64,000 bases of DNA from NCBI GenBank assembly GCA_028554645.1, contig JAQOOI010000079.1, forward strand, positions 558,001 through 622,000. The letters are read 5' to 3'. This document shows positions 22,187-35,757 of this stretch, one piece after another. Source of the DNA: Omphalotus guepiniiformis (Eukaryota > Basidiomycota > Agaricomycetes > Agaricales > Omphalotaceae). The position numbers and the translations under genes were made by a program. A model generated the notes under the pieces. It ran no database searches. It was not told where the DNA came from and saw only the letters and a program-made list of their open reading frames with translations. Position 1 is the first letter of the stretch. Every line of letters begins with the position of its first letter.

Positions 22187-25100
22187 GTTCAAACACAACA
22201 GATGTTCAGATATTTAGCACTCTATTAAAGCACTGCAATTCCTAATAGTCCGCCTCTACCAGCTCGAAGAACCGGGGCCTGACGTTCACAATCAAGAGGC
22301 CTTCTGCGATTTAACGCTCTAGAAGATACGTAAAGTTCTCCAATTTGGCGGGCAGTCGTAACCTGGGGCGCTCGACCCTATACATGACAGTATATGTACT
22401 CTACTGCTTGTAAGTATTTCATAAATAGATAGAAAACTGAGTGGAGTAATTAAAAGGAACAGAGGGATAACATCGAGTATAAAATGGATATAAACAGAAA
22501 CAATATGACTGAGTTGGGTAAGTAGGCACGTCTAGAGGGTAATTATGTGCAGTTCTTGGGTATATATGTGTAAGTATTATGTTTTAGTGATGTTTTTGGT
22601 ACATCTAGACCCTTCTTATCATGCGCTCGAGCCATTCTAAACGAACTACTCCTATGCATTTCGTTATTATTCATCTTCGTAACTGTTTTACAGTGTACTT
22701 ATAGGGGCGCCGAGGGCAGTTTCTAGTCATTTATCCCGTCGGGCTTCCGTATTTTCTCCTATTTCGACATCTAGACCCCATAGCACCTCGTAGATATACC
22801 AATATCCAGCGCTCGAAGGTCAATTCTGTCATTACTTTACTAATAAGTTATTATACAGTCATCGAGACTGATCATTTTCATAGCTTTGACCATCTAGTAT
22901 CTCGGAACGGAATCGTCGATCATATATTTCCGATCATAAAGCGTTATTTCCAGTATATCATCAATCTGCAGGTTCTAGGAGGTCGGCTAAGTTCGAACAA
23001 ACCATTTTGATGGCTCGGCGATACCTCTAGCTTTGTCCTTTCGACATTATCGAGGCTCATGAGGCTATTACGCCTGTGTGTGTGTAGTTTCTTCCTTCCT
23101 AAGTCCCGTGGGTTACACAGATACTTAAATAGCGACTTCCAGACGAAGGGCTCTTTGCCAGGCAGGGTGGGTCTGACCATACTGTACAGTCTCGCAGCAG
23201 GTAGTTACTTCGCCGAAGGTCTAGAGGCATATCAGCCATAAGGTCTTGATGCATACTCGTACATCGTAGTCCTTTCACTTCGAGCCTTTAACTATTCGTG
23301 TTCTATGTTTTAGCTAGCACTATGGGACATAGCCTAGCCCTTTATTCCCATCATATTCACAGTAGAAATCGTTTAATTTCAGGTATTTCAGGTGTGTATG
23401 CGTTTTCAGCGCAACATCTCCCCCAAACCAAATCTAGACCGTCCCCGGTCTGGTGATCGGTCAGTCATACAGCCAAAGATACATTCTAAAGCTTCGCAGA
23501 CAGCCTGTTGATTATATAATACTTATTCACACACATCTCAGAGTTCGCCGAAGCAGTGGTACACTGTTCATTGCTTTTTGCCGGTCTATGCCGATCATCA
23601 AATTTCAAACTCCGACCAAAATACTCTCGGCCAGTTGTTTGCCTTCGGCAATTGCCGTAGGTTCTTTTCAGGCAAGTGACTTTCCGTCTCTTTTCCTCTT
23701 TCACATTTCTTATTCAGTTTCTTACTTCTCTATTCTTTCTTTTCACGCATCTCTCAGCCTTTCACTGGTCCGTGCGCCGTGGGAACATGGTCAGGTGAGT
23801 CGTTCCATAAGTAAACGGACTTCAACTTTTTCACGCCCATTCTTCCTTTCTCTCTATTTTTCACTCAGAGTGGCTCTAGCCTTCTGTTTTTCTCTATACA
23901 TACTTGTTCTTTTCTTTTCTTCTAATGGCGCGAACTACCGGCAAAGCTTCCAAAGGGAAGGGCAAGGGTCCGGCCTCAGCAGTGGCTAAGAAAACTCGCG
24001 CGGGCAAGAAGAGCGCAAAGCCTCCGTCTCCACACGATCTGGCCAACCAACTGATTTCGATTCTTAACGACGTGTACCGTCGACAGTTCGATAAACCTCG
24101 TCGTAACCCCCCTACCGTTTCCGAGATGGTGAAGGCGGTTGAAAACGCGGTCCCCATCATGGTAAGTAGTAATCCGTTTTTAAATTCTTATTATTTTCTC
24201 ATTATTCTTTCAGGATTCCCTCTTTGAAGATGTCAATTTTGAAGTCGACGAGTTTTGCCCCCACGTCCGTGGTGTGTGGCTTGCTCTCCTTCGACTCTCC
24301 CATCCGCTCGAATCTCGTATCTCCGCCCTCTCTGAATGCGGGTGGTATCTTTCCAAAACCGAACGCCAAGATAAATATGCACTCGAATCAGTAAGTTCAA
24401 AATTTCTCTTTAAATCTTTCCCCAGGTCTTAGTTCTTCATTCTTCAGTTTCATGACTTCAAGACTGAACTAGACGATGTCTGCGACGCTCTTGGCGACGA
24501 TACTATTCTCGATGTCTCTGATGACGAGTTCGTCGATGTCTCGGACGATGAATCTGTCACCATTAAGACCGAAGTATGTTTCTCTTATCTTTTATCCACA
24601 TGTTTTCTTACCCCTTCTCTTCAGCCTATCCAGACTTCAAAGAAGCGACGCATTACCGAGATCGACGACGACGACGACTTGTTCTCGTTCAAAAAGACTC
24701 GGGCCGCGACACCTTCTGATAAAAAGGTTCGCGCACCCTCGAGTCTGTCTAAACCGAAGCCAAGGCCTAAGCCCAAAGTCGAACGCGTGCCCTCACCGTC
24801 TCCTAGTGCTGCATCTCAGGTCCCTCCCGCCGTGGACGATGCTCCGTCTCACCCCAGCGGACAAACTTCAGAACTCGGCACTTTTACTCTTCCTGGGAGC
24901 GACCAGGTATTTAATTTGGAGGAGCTTCTGCAAGCGACGTATACGCTCGACTCGGTAAGCTTCTCTTTTCTCTTTTCCATCTATGATTTATTAATCCCTT
25001 TTCCTTAGGTGGTGGGCCATCTTCCTTGTACTCGATGTACCGCTAGCCACACCGCTCACCAATGTGTCGCTCCGACGAACCCCAGTACGACACACAAGTG

Positions 25101-28100
25101 TCTGTCCTGCTACAAGGGCAGGCAGCCTTGTTCCTGGACACTTTCCCCGGCCAAAGCGAGCGAGATGCGCAATATTCTGCTTGGCTACACTCGTCAGGGC
25201 TCGTTGAGTAAGTTCCTCTATTACTTATTTTATTTTCAAGCTAAATTGCTTTCTCTAGATCTGTCTCTCGAGGTCTCCTCACTGGTGGAAAAGATCGCCT
25301 CCTATGAGCAGATGCTTCGCAGCATTTCGAGCCTCGTCGACTGTGCTAACGGTCTTCGAGAGTCGATTGGCAAGGACCAGGACCGTCTCCGAAAGGCATC
25401 CCCCGACCCTACCATCATTTTCCAAATTCTTCAGCAACACGACCCCTCGTTCAAAGGCAACCTCGACGAGTTGAAGATGATCGGTGCAGGCTTGGGCTGG
25501 AACCTCTCCCTTCTGGACAAAGGCGTCGTCTTGACTAAATCTAGCGCAGGCTTTCAGATTCAATCCGCGGCGACTCGACAAGGTTCCGATTTTTCGTCTT
25601 CAGATTCCCGAGGCCGGATTGAGCGCATGGTGGCTTCGGTCCTAGGCCCTACTCGAATGCCATCGTCTTCGTCTCGTGGGCCAGCGCCTGCCAGTCCTTC
25701 CTTTCCCGCGTCCTCTCTTCCAACCTTCACCACTCTCGATTCCAATCGTTCCCCGTTGGAGGAGGAAAGGGTGGGACAGCTCTTGGTCGAGGATACTCCG
25801 GAGAAGTAGGTCCAGGTCATTGTCGAGGCGTAGTCAACAGTCCACGGACTTAAAATAATCTTTCATTATAGCGCAGCACGGAGTCTCTTTATAGAGCTCC
25901 AAAATTACTACATCTAGCAAGGGTTCTCTTCACAGAGGCCCCAAATATCTTTGTTTTCATTTCTTGTACCTTGTACATAGAAATATCGTGGCCTTAGTGC
26001 CAAAAATAAAAGCTTTCATGTTCTTCCTTTATGTGTGACTCATTGTTAAGTTCAAATTTAATTTAATATCTTTAAGATTGCCTTCGTCGAGGCTGTAAGT
26101 ATGGACTCGACTTAGAGAAATCCCAGCTCGAAGGTAATAAGTAGTAACTAGACCCGTTATTCGTAAGTCTCGTGCCCTTACTTATCACTTCTGTGCCTCA
26201 GGCACTTATTTGTTCGTTTCAACCAATCTTAGATGTTGATTTATTGAAATCTAAAACACTTAAGTTTCGTTTTTATGAAATCTTTAGAAATTTCAAAATT
26301 CTATGTCCTAGATGGACTCCTCTCCCCCAAACCAAAAGAAGTTCAGCGTCCCCGCTGCATATCTCGGCTAGTCCTTAGTTAAGTCCAGGGTGCCTTAATC
26401 AGTCGGGCATGTTACTTCGTCGAAGGGACCAGGAGTTCCGCTTTCAGTCAGAAAAGTATAAAGGAGGGTCGCCGAAGGTGGGTCCAAGTTATCAGTACAC
26501 TTTAAGACCTTCAACCTGCATTCTCGACCTTACTTTCGTCTTCTTCTCGTTCATATTTCATCGTCACATGGCTCGAGGATCCAACAAGACCTGGCCCGAG
26601 AGGGATCAATGGTTAAAGGAGACTCAAGAGGCCATTACTGCCGCTCAAGCCGTTCAAGCCTTCCCCAAAGCCAGTCCCAAGCTTCTAGGACCAGTCGTGA
26701 CGGCTCTAGCCGATCATATGGTTTGTTTATTATATTCTTCAGGCTTCGTCGAGCTCATATTTCTTCATAGTCAAAGCCTTTGAATGCCAAAGTGGTGGCC
26801 AAGGATGATATCGCCTTTGATACCTTCCAGAAAGGACTCAACACTGTGATAGCTATTACAGAGATTGATGGGGTAAATCGTCCCTACCATCTAAATGGGC
26901 TCGAGGAGTTCTTTGCCAAGCTCGAGGTGCTTCGACAGCCCACTCGCAAGCGCAAGGTAACTCTCCTCTTTCCTCATTAATCTTTACAAGCTTCATTCTA
27001 TACTCTTCACAGAACGTTAAATCTCCTCTTATCATCGAAGACGATGATGATGATGATGAGATCGAGTTCGTCGGAGGTCGGATTGCTTCTACTCCAGTAA
27101 GTATCCATATTTCTTAGGTCGAGACTCCGACTTGACCTAAGTTTAGGACTATAAAGCCGGACTCGCAGCCGCATTGGGTCTTTCTGCATCCATGCATGCC
27201 CCTTCTCAAGAATTAAGCCTTCCACCTGGCCTCAAGTTCAACAAGAAGGTCAGGGTAAGTGCGGTGTCTTCTTATCCATCATATTATAACTTCGCCGAAC
27301 GTTCAGGACGTCGCGAATCGTTCTTCTACTCTTTCATTGGCCCTCGGCGATGTACCTGGAATGGATGTACGTTCTCGTTCCTACCTCAAGGCCATGTATT
27401 ACTTATCAGTTGCTCAGGATAACATTGCAGCTGCCAATGGCAAGCGCATTCGCCTCGAGCAACCCATTTCCGATCTTCGTGAGGATATTGAGGGTAAGTA
27501 AGCATGGGTTCTCCCTGTCTCGACCCTACTGATCATATTGACCAGAGGATAAGACCCTACGAGAAGCCGCCATCGCTACAACTTTCCGTCATATCGCGCT
27601 CACTCCATATCTCGAACTGCCCAAGCTTAGCGTCGAAGCTTTACGCTCAGTTCTCAATTTCCTTCGTACCGAACAAGTCACTCTTCAGCATGCTGTACAT
27701 TTCCATGCCAATCAATACCAGTTCGTTGTTAAACAGATGGACAACATTCAACGAGAGCAATTTAGTCGTCTCTCAGTCGAGGACAAGCAAACCGCTGATT
27801 CTTCATCTTCGGGGACCCCTCAAGATGCTACCATGGAGGAGGCTGGGTCTAGCTCGGCTGATACCACAGCTACCAACTCTAGCAGTGCCTAAGTAAGTTT
27901 CGTCGATCCCCATAATCTAGTTCTTTCTAATTGAATTGTTGTGAGAATAGGCGCTAGACCCTGTATTCAGAGTCTCCAACCTACTTTACACTCCCAACTC
28001 ATGATATAGTTCATATACCTTCGTACATATAACTCTTTTGAGTTTCTTATTACTGTCATTACTTCGAGCCTTCAGAATATCGATTAAGTACCACTTCGAC

Positions 28101-31100
28101 GCAATAGAACAAACTGTTTATTGCTTCTAGTTCGTACTCCAGTGATCTCTTCAGGTTCTGCGCTTAAATCCCTCTCAGGAGAAGGATGATCATCTTCTTC
28201 ATCAGAATCATCTTCATATTCCTCATCCCGAGGCATTCTTAAGTTCGGAATGGAGTCAAAAATGTAATCTCGACTTTGTTCGTCGTAAGTATCCTCATCT
28301 TCGTTCACCATACGTTCTAACTGTTCTGCAGTAAGGTCTATGAGGTCTAGCACGTTCGTAGGTAGGTCTATAGGCTCATATCTTGCAAAATGCGGCAGTA
28401 CGCGAAAGGCAGCAATCTTTTCTTTAAGTACCGAGCCATCCATTTCAGCAATAATGTAGGCACCACCCTTAGTTCGTCTGATGACAATCATAGGTCCTCT
28501 ATACCTTGGATACATCTTCCTGTCCAAGCTCTTCTCAATTTGAGTGTTTCGAACTTGTACTAGAGTTCCAGGTTTGAAATCATAGTCTTTTATTACATGT
28601 TCATAATCTTGTTCAAACTTCTTCATAGTTCTTCTTTTCTCTTCGTCGACCCTGGAAATCATGCCCATAACATGAGTTCTATGCTTTGCCAAGGCTCTAG
28701 CCCTGTAGCCGATCAATTCTTCGTAAGTAAGGACTCTATCTGGTACTTCTACCAACCAAGTTGATTCTATAAGGTCTAGAGGCAGTATTGGTTCTGCTCC
28801 AGTTACTAAGAAGTAAGGAGAACATCCAAATCCTCTTCTAGTTGTTACTCTGTCTGCCCAAAGCACATGTTTGAGAAACCAGTACCAACGTTTAAGATCA
28901 CCTCCCGTTGCTTTTACTAAAGCTTGACGGATATCAAAGTGTGCTCTTTCAATCTTTCCATTGGCTTGAGAATTATAGGCTGAGATACGAATCCCTTTAA
29001 TCCCATACTTCTCTTCCAGCCATTTCAACATTGCAATCATGCTTCTAGCATTATCAGTTACCACTTCTTGAGGGCAACCCCATCTACATATTATATCTTC
29101 AAAGAACCATTCGCCTAAGGCTCGAGCTGTCTCATCTCTGATTGCTCGTCCCTCTGACCAAGAAGATAAAGCACATCGGCCATGTACAACGTTCTTACAG
29201 CCATTACTAGCCGGAGATACTTTGAATACATCCACATGTACCTTCTGGAACAGAGAAGGGGTGTGAGTAAGGGTAGGTGGTATTTTCAATAGCGCTAGAG
29301 CTCGATCTTGACATGCCTGACACGTTTTCACGAACCAGTTGACATCTCGCTCCAGTTCTGGCCACCAGAACCTCTTTTCTATCACAGCCTTCGTAGCATA
29401 CATTCCTTTGTGTCCCAAATGATCATGAGCACTATGCAGGATATACATACGGCGTTCTTTCTCAACTATCAGCTGATGTTGTCCACCAACTTCATCATTT
29501 CTTCGATACATACGTCCTTTCTTGTCGACGAAGTATCGAGACGCCTTCGAAAGAAATTTCCTTCGAGCTCGAGCATCCATCTCATCCAGCATATCCGATT
29601 CAGGATGCATTAAGAACTCTTTTATTCTTGGTAGCAGTCGATCTAGCTCAATCCCTATGGTAGTTCTATGTTCTTCCATATAAGGATGATCATGTTCCCA
29701 TTCTTCTGTCGATTCAGGAGCTACTAGAACCTGTGCAAACTGGTCTAGAGTCTTTCCTTGTTCAAATAGTATGTGTTCTCGCCAGTAGGCGAATCTTCGT
29801 TCTTCTTCAATTAATTCTTGAATATCATCTTCGAAGTCTTCTACTGACAAGGCTAGACCCTGTAAGTATCCACCTCTAGAGTCTATTTCATGCTTAAAGT
29901 CTTCAAAGTCATAAGGGCCCTGCTCATTCTCATCTTCCTGACGAAACCGCAATGGTTCCCCATCATCTTCATCTAGATAATCTTCCTCTTCAGCAGGTAA
30001 TCTCTCTGTTGGTTCACTACCCGGTGGTGGTCTAGATAGTCCATCAGGTCCATGTATAGACCCCTTGATATGTACCAATTCAAAGTGATACTTTCTTATT
30101 TCTTCAATCCAACGATTAATAGTTGCATTTGGGCCACTACTTGGGTTATCTAACATCCCTTTTATGTAGCTAGCATCCGTTTCTACAGTTAGATCCCTAC
30201 AACCATAAGTTTGGTAGTAAGTATGGGCTAGCGCGAGCTTGAGCCCATATAACTCTCTCTTAGGCTGTGAGAACCTTGCTTCTCGTTCATTTAATGTTAT
30301 AGATCCAAAGTAGTTATAAAACTTCTTCTTAGGATCTTTAGGATCTCTTTGGTATAAATAATATCCTACAGCCATCCATGATGTATCCACTGCTAGAGTA
30401 ATGCCGCTAGACAACGAATAATCAATTGGTTTCAATGCAGGAGCATTTCTAATGCCTTCTTTTAATAGCTCGACGGCTTCTAACTCTTTTTCTCCTATCT
30501 CAAAGGGAACTTGTGAACTAGTCAACCTCGTGAGGGGTCTAGCCTTCTTTGCATAGTCTTTAATGAACATCCTGAGTTGTCCTGCAGTCCCCAAGAATGA
30601 TTTAACGTGTGTACGCTTCGTCCATTGAGTTGCATCCCATGACAAAATGGTCTTAGCCATCTTTTCTTCAGGTAATTCACCCTCATACGAGACTCTATGT
30701 CCCACAACATTTCCTTCTGCGCAGCAAATGAATGCTTTAGGTCCTGAGAAGGTTCCTCCAGCATGTTTCATTCGTTGAACAATTCTATTCATATTTTGCA
30801 TGTGTTCCCATACAAATCTTCTAATTCCACTGTTCTCAGGAATTGTTTCGTATCCTCCACCTTCAAGCTCATATCTAGTAGACGGTCCTTTCACTGGAAC
30901 ATCATCTATATAGGGTCTCGTTATGTGTGGAATTTCTTCTTTCAATATATAAGTGATATCATCATGATAGATTGGTACTGAGTTAGTCCAACCCATTGGT
31001 AGTTTTACAAGTCGGTGAGGGCCAAAAGGAGTTTGAAACGTCGTCAAATCCCTCGATCCCTCATCTACGAGCCTTTCATCATAGCCTACAAATACATCTA

Positions 31101-34100
31101 GCAGTCCAATACAAGATCTGCCTGCAAAGCTTCTAGCTATATCAGCCGTAGCAGGAGGTATGCCTGAGTGTTGAATTGTGACCTTATTTAACGGTTCTAG
31201 ACTGTGTACTAGCCGTAAACTTTTGCCATCTTTCTTCAAAACACAGAACCATCTGGATCTATAAGAGGAGCTCGAGGGTTCGTAGACCCCAGAATCAATC
31301 TTATCTTTAATTATTTTGCATACATCTCCATAGATCCCGGGCGGAATAGGTATATTCCTCTCGACCCATGGAGTATGTGGTATAACAGGAAATTTAACAG
31401 GTGGAAAGAACTCTGTCTTGAAAGTTCCCCCTTCTGAAGCTTCCCATGCAAAACCTTTCTCTTGTACCTTCATTAAGTGATGTACTAGCTTCATTTCTTC
31501 AGGCCATAAGAAGTCTTCATCATGATTCTTCTCAATAATAGCTTTTCTTTCTTCATTATAACGTTCTCCAGGTGTGAAGTCTGGTGGATTTGGTGACAAA
31601 GTCGGCATCCCTTCTAGCGGGTCACCAGTTATGTGCCTTTCTATCCTGAACTCTTCTGGAAGCGTAGTTTTTACTGGTTTCACTTTTATTGCCACAGGTT
31701 TGTACTTACTGCCGAATACTGCAAACGGTTTTCGAAATCTAGCCTTACTTCCACGAGGTAGGATCCTACAGTGTAAGTTTGGCATTCGCCGAACCATTTT
31801 CTCAGTTCGAGCAGCCGTATTGAATACAGTAGCTGCCTCGAGACCCTCATACGCAGGTCTCGAAGGTACTTTCTCATCCTGTACTCTAGCTTCACGCCAA
31901 GTACAATATACCTTGCAATTATCTTCGGTTATTTCCTTCTTCATGTAGCTTTTAAGCATAAGGGCAGCCTTGGGATCACTCTCTTCAATGCTAGCTCGAG
32001 ATGCATATACATATGCCTCAGCCTTCTCATTATTAGAGAATGTCTCCTCATCAGGCAGTCTATACCCAGTTATTTCATATCTACCATCTTTTCCTAGGCC
32101 AATACTTACAGCAACCTCTCCCTGATGGCCTGTCAGATCTTCGAGGATTGAAAATTTCCATCTTGTGGACTTCTTTCCTCTTCTGCAGCTTTTTGGGTAG
32201 CTGGTGTAAGTTTTTCTTCTCCTTCAGGCTTCGGTCCAATACCTCTGCCTCGTTCATATGTTCCCATTGTGCAGGTCATGCCAGAATTAGGGTCTCGAAT
32301 CGTTAATTCTTGACTTCCATCCTTATTTGTCTTAATATTACTTTCTGTTAAAACATCGAAGGGTCTTCCCAACAGAACTTTATATGGAGCTTTATCCATC
32401 ACATGAATCTGCATATAAACGACTATTTCACCAAAGGTAAACGGTACGTTCCTAGCTAGACCCCTGGTTGGGCTTAGCTGTCCACTAGCACTTTGCATAT
32501 GGATAACAGTCTTTGGATCCCAGGCTAGACCTAGTCCCATTGCTATATCCGTGTCCATTGATACTATTTGAGACCCACTGTCAAGTATACACTCGACTGG
32601 CCCTTGTTTATTAATATCAGGAAAGATAACTCGCAGACTATCACTTGGTCTGGCTACAATGATAATCTTTCCTCGTTCAGATGGCGGAACATCTTCGAGA
32701 TATTGTTCTACAACATCTACATGGACTAAAGATCCTGTTTGCAAGCCGCTCGAGCCTTCGAGGACCTGTACAAAGCAGTCTCCCCATGCTAGATCATCAA
32801 TATCCACTACTTGAGTGTCATATGGCAAAGAGATAGAATCCTCAGGTAGATCAGTGTCTTCTGGGTTTTCCTCGTCTCTAATCTCTTGTACAAATGCCTT
32901 TAGAGGCCTCTTATATACTCGACTATTCTTAGTCTTTCTATTCAATATTTTCTGCAAAGTAGGGGAAATAGCAATTACTTCTTCCATACTTATAGGTATT
33001 TCACTCTTTAATATCTTCGTTGCAACTTCTTCAGCAACTCCAGGCCTGTACACGCCACTTTGTAGTTTGTATTCAGGTCCCTTAGGCAAATCAAATGTTA
33101 CTTTCTTCTTCGCCGAGCCTCGAGACTCTTCTATATCCACACTAGGTGTTCTAGCGGTCACTGGGGACGTTTCTAGACCCTCCTTTGGTGGTTGGATTCG
33201 TCTCTCAATAGGCTTTATGTTATCAAATGGTCTTTTATTTAAGTTTTTCGTTTCCGGGACGTTATGCGCGGGCGCCTCTTTGCCTAATTCGGGCTCAGGG
33301 GTTTCCAACGACTCATCCGTCATGTTTATGGGTTTATACAAGTGTCGATTAAAGTTCTTAGGACGCTCTAGCACCACTTCGAGGCGTCTAGACGTCTTTC
33401 CAGCATTATCTTCCTCCGGAGCTTTGCTGGGAACAGGGCTAGGTAACTTCTTTGCACCAACTAGCACCTGTTTAAGCTCCTTCATCGAAAGTATTAGTTT
33501 TTCGAACCTCCAGGAGTGTTTATAGACACTTGTCCATCAGACAAGGCCTTATACTCAACTCCCATCCTTTCTAGCTGTTCAAGTACTTGTACAGCCAATG
33601 TATCAACTTCATTATTTTCCATTCCCAGGGGGCTAGCTTCGTGCAGCTGCACCTGGTATGCATTTGGCATAGATTCTACTTCATATAAGAACTGATCTGG
33701 GTGGACTTCTACATCCCATCCCTTCTCTTTTGCAATTTTCTCAATCTTTTCTTTTCTAGTCTCTTTATCTCCTTCATTTATCCAAGGAAGTGGCGAACCA
33801 TCCTTTAGTTCCCATCTATTCCTCGCATTTCGCTTCATCCATCCCTTACTTACAAAGTGATGTTGAGCTGGACAGTCTTGTGAACCATGTCCTCTGCCTC
33901 CACACATGAAACAAGCTAGATCACGGGCAGGCATAACTCTACTCGTGTCCAGAAGTCCTCTGTTAGGCATAGAAGACATACCAACATTCGTCGAAGACGC
34001 TAGACCCATATTTCCAGTGTTTCTACTTGACATTTGTACCATCCTTATCAAGGACTTCATCATCTCTTGATTCTGGTTCGTCATAGTGTCTAGCTTCTGG

Positions 34101-35718
34101 TGAATGGTCTTAATTTTCGTCTCGTTATCATCTACTGTGTACGAAATCTTTCGTTCCCACTCATTCTGTGCTTCTTCCTGCTTTATAGCAGTTAACCTGT
34201 CAGTCATAGATGGTCGGCTCGAGAGGGGTCTAGCTCCAGTGTTTATGACACCTGGTAGGCTCCAACCCGCTCCTACATCATATAATTCCTCAGGAGGAAT
34301 AGCACATACAGCTTTTGCAGCTTTTACAACTTGCTCTAGAGTCCAAGGATCATCTCTTCGACGAACCCCTTCTCCAGTACCATTAGTTGATAATTTTCGA
34401 ATAACTCTCTTTCTAAACTGTTCTTCTAGAGCAGCTAGATATCCTTGTACTGCCTCGAAGTTCGAGATGACAGCATGTCCACTCATTAACTTCTTTGCTT
34501 CAATCTGATACGCCCTCGAGAAGGCCAAAAGCTTCTCTAGTTGACCAGATGGCACTAGCATGTACTTTTCAATTACACTCATGAGCCTCTGCTTCGAGCC
34601 ATATCCGTCCTTATCACTAGAATCCGGATAGCAGTCAAGCAAGGCAACTCTAAATGTTTCCCAATCATCTCCTGAAGCTGCATCAAGCGTAGCTAGCTCC
34701 TTTCTCGTCTCATAAGTCATGTATTTCAAGGCTAGATGGATCTTCGCCATCTCAGATCTGATATTTAAAGTCCTAAAGATTTCCTCTAAGTCCTCGAGCC
34801 ATCCTGCAAGTTTCTCAGGACGATCTCTATCAAATATGGGTGCCTTCTTTGAGACTTTCGGTAACTGCTCGTTTTGTACTTCGGCGAGCACCTCAGCAGG
34901 TAGCTCTCGTAAGTATGCATCTACTACTTCAGTTTGTTGAGGTCGGCGCGGCCGATTTCCTCCAGGATTTCGATTCGCCGCAGCCTCATCATTATTTGGT
35001 TGTCTCTGCTGCTGTGGGTTTCGCCCTTGACCAGCAGGTCCAGCAGTAGCATTATTTCCTTCATCAGGCATGTTTGTAAAATCAGAGAATTCAGGACTTG
35101 GTAGTCTTATATCTCCTATAACTTCGTTTGTTCCTCTATACCTCTCTCTAGACAGAGGCAAGTTGTTTCGAACAGGGATTCTACTACGACGAGGGGGTCT
35201 AGACTCGAATATTAATTCTTCTTGTCCAGCCTCACGGGAATTTCGTGTAGTTCTAGGTTTTCCACGACGGCTAGAGTCACTAATCTTTGCAAGAGACTCG
35301 GATTCGAAGTAGAATACCTTGAAGTGTTATGCAAATGTACAATTTCCACTTCGAGAGGCAAATCAAATCGTCAATTCAATTCGCCGAGGTCAAAAGACAG
35401 CGATATTTAGACACAGAGGTCTTTCAAGAGTAAAACTCGATATAATTGTTTTCTGAAACTACCCCTCGCGGTGGGCTCCAGATAATAGCAGCGTAATGAG
35501 CACTCTAAGACGTAGGAACTCGTCTAAACTCAAAGGTTGCCTTGTAAAAGCGAGTGTAGTCTGGCGTTGGCAAAGATTCCGCACGCAGAAAACTGACTAA
35601 AGTCGAGCTAGACTGTTGGAAAGACTAACTGAACTGTAAGATCACCGTCTAGACCCTTCGACGAGTACCAGAAACAGCAAACAGACAGACACAGACAGAC
35701 AGACACAGACAGACAGAC

Positions 35719-35757
<39 letters not shown>

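Noticed and set aside
22111..22187. CRISPR-like array
   Set aside because: A simple CAGA microsatellite without unique spacers; the organism is eukaryotic.
22944..23241. Open frames repeated identically at two places (22944-23241 and 36515-36812; likewise 42633-43798 and 54218-55383)
   Set aside because: They lie inside paired LTRs and recur only because the LTRs are copies; composition is not protein-like.
26331..26346. Internal polypurine copy as the border of a further LTR element inside C
   Set aside because: No LTR start (TGTTGCG) follows it and no target duplication is visible; A1 and A2 continue as one module.
23925..27892. A1 and A2 as captured or pre-existing host genes
   Set aside because: Both lie within one 15-kb element with near-identical LTRs, and related genes sit in the same place and strand in B and D.
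29308..29613. Plus-strand frames opposite C pol (such as 29308-29613, 30763-30981) as further antisense genes
   Set aside because: Short, not conserved opposite D or B pol, and lacking the exon structure of A1/A2.
28084..32154. Ty1/copia classification of B, C and D because of the divergent RT
   Set aside because: Domain order is protease, RT, RNase H, integrase, with integrase last, which is the Ty3/gypsy order.
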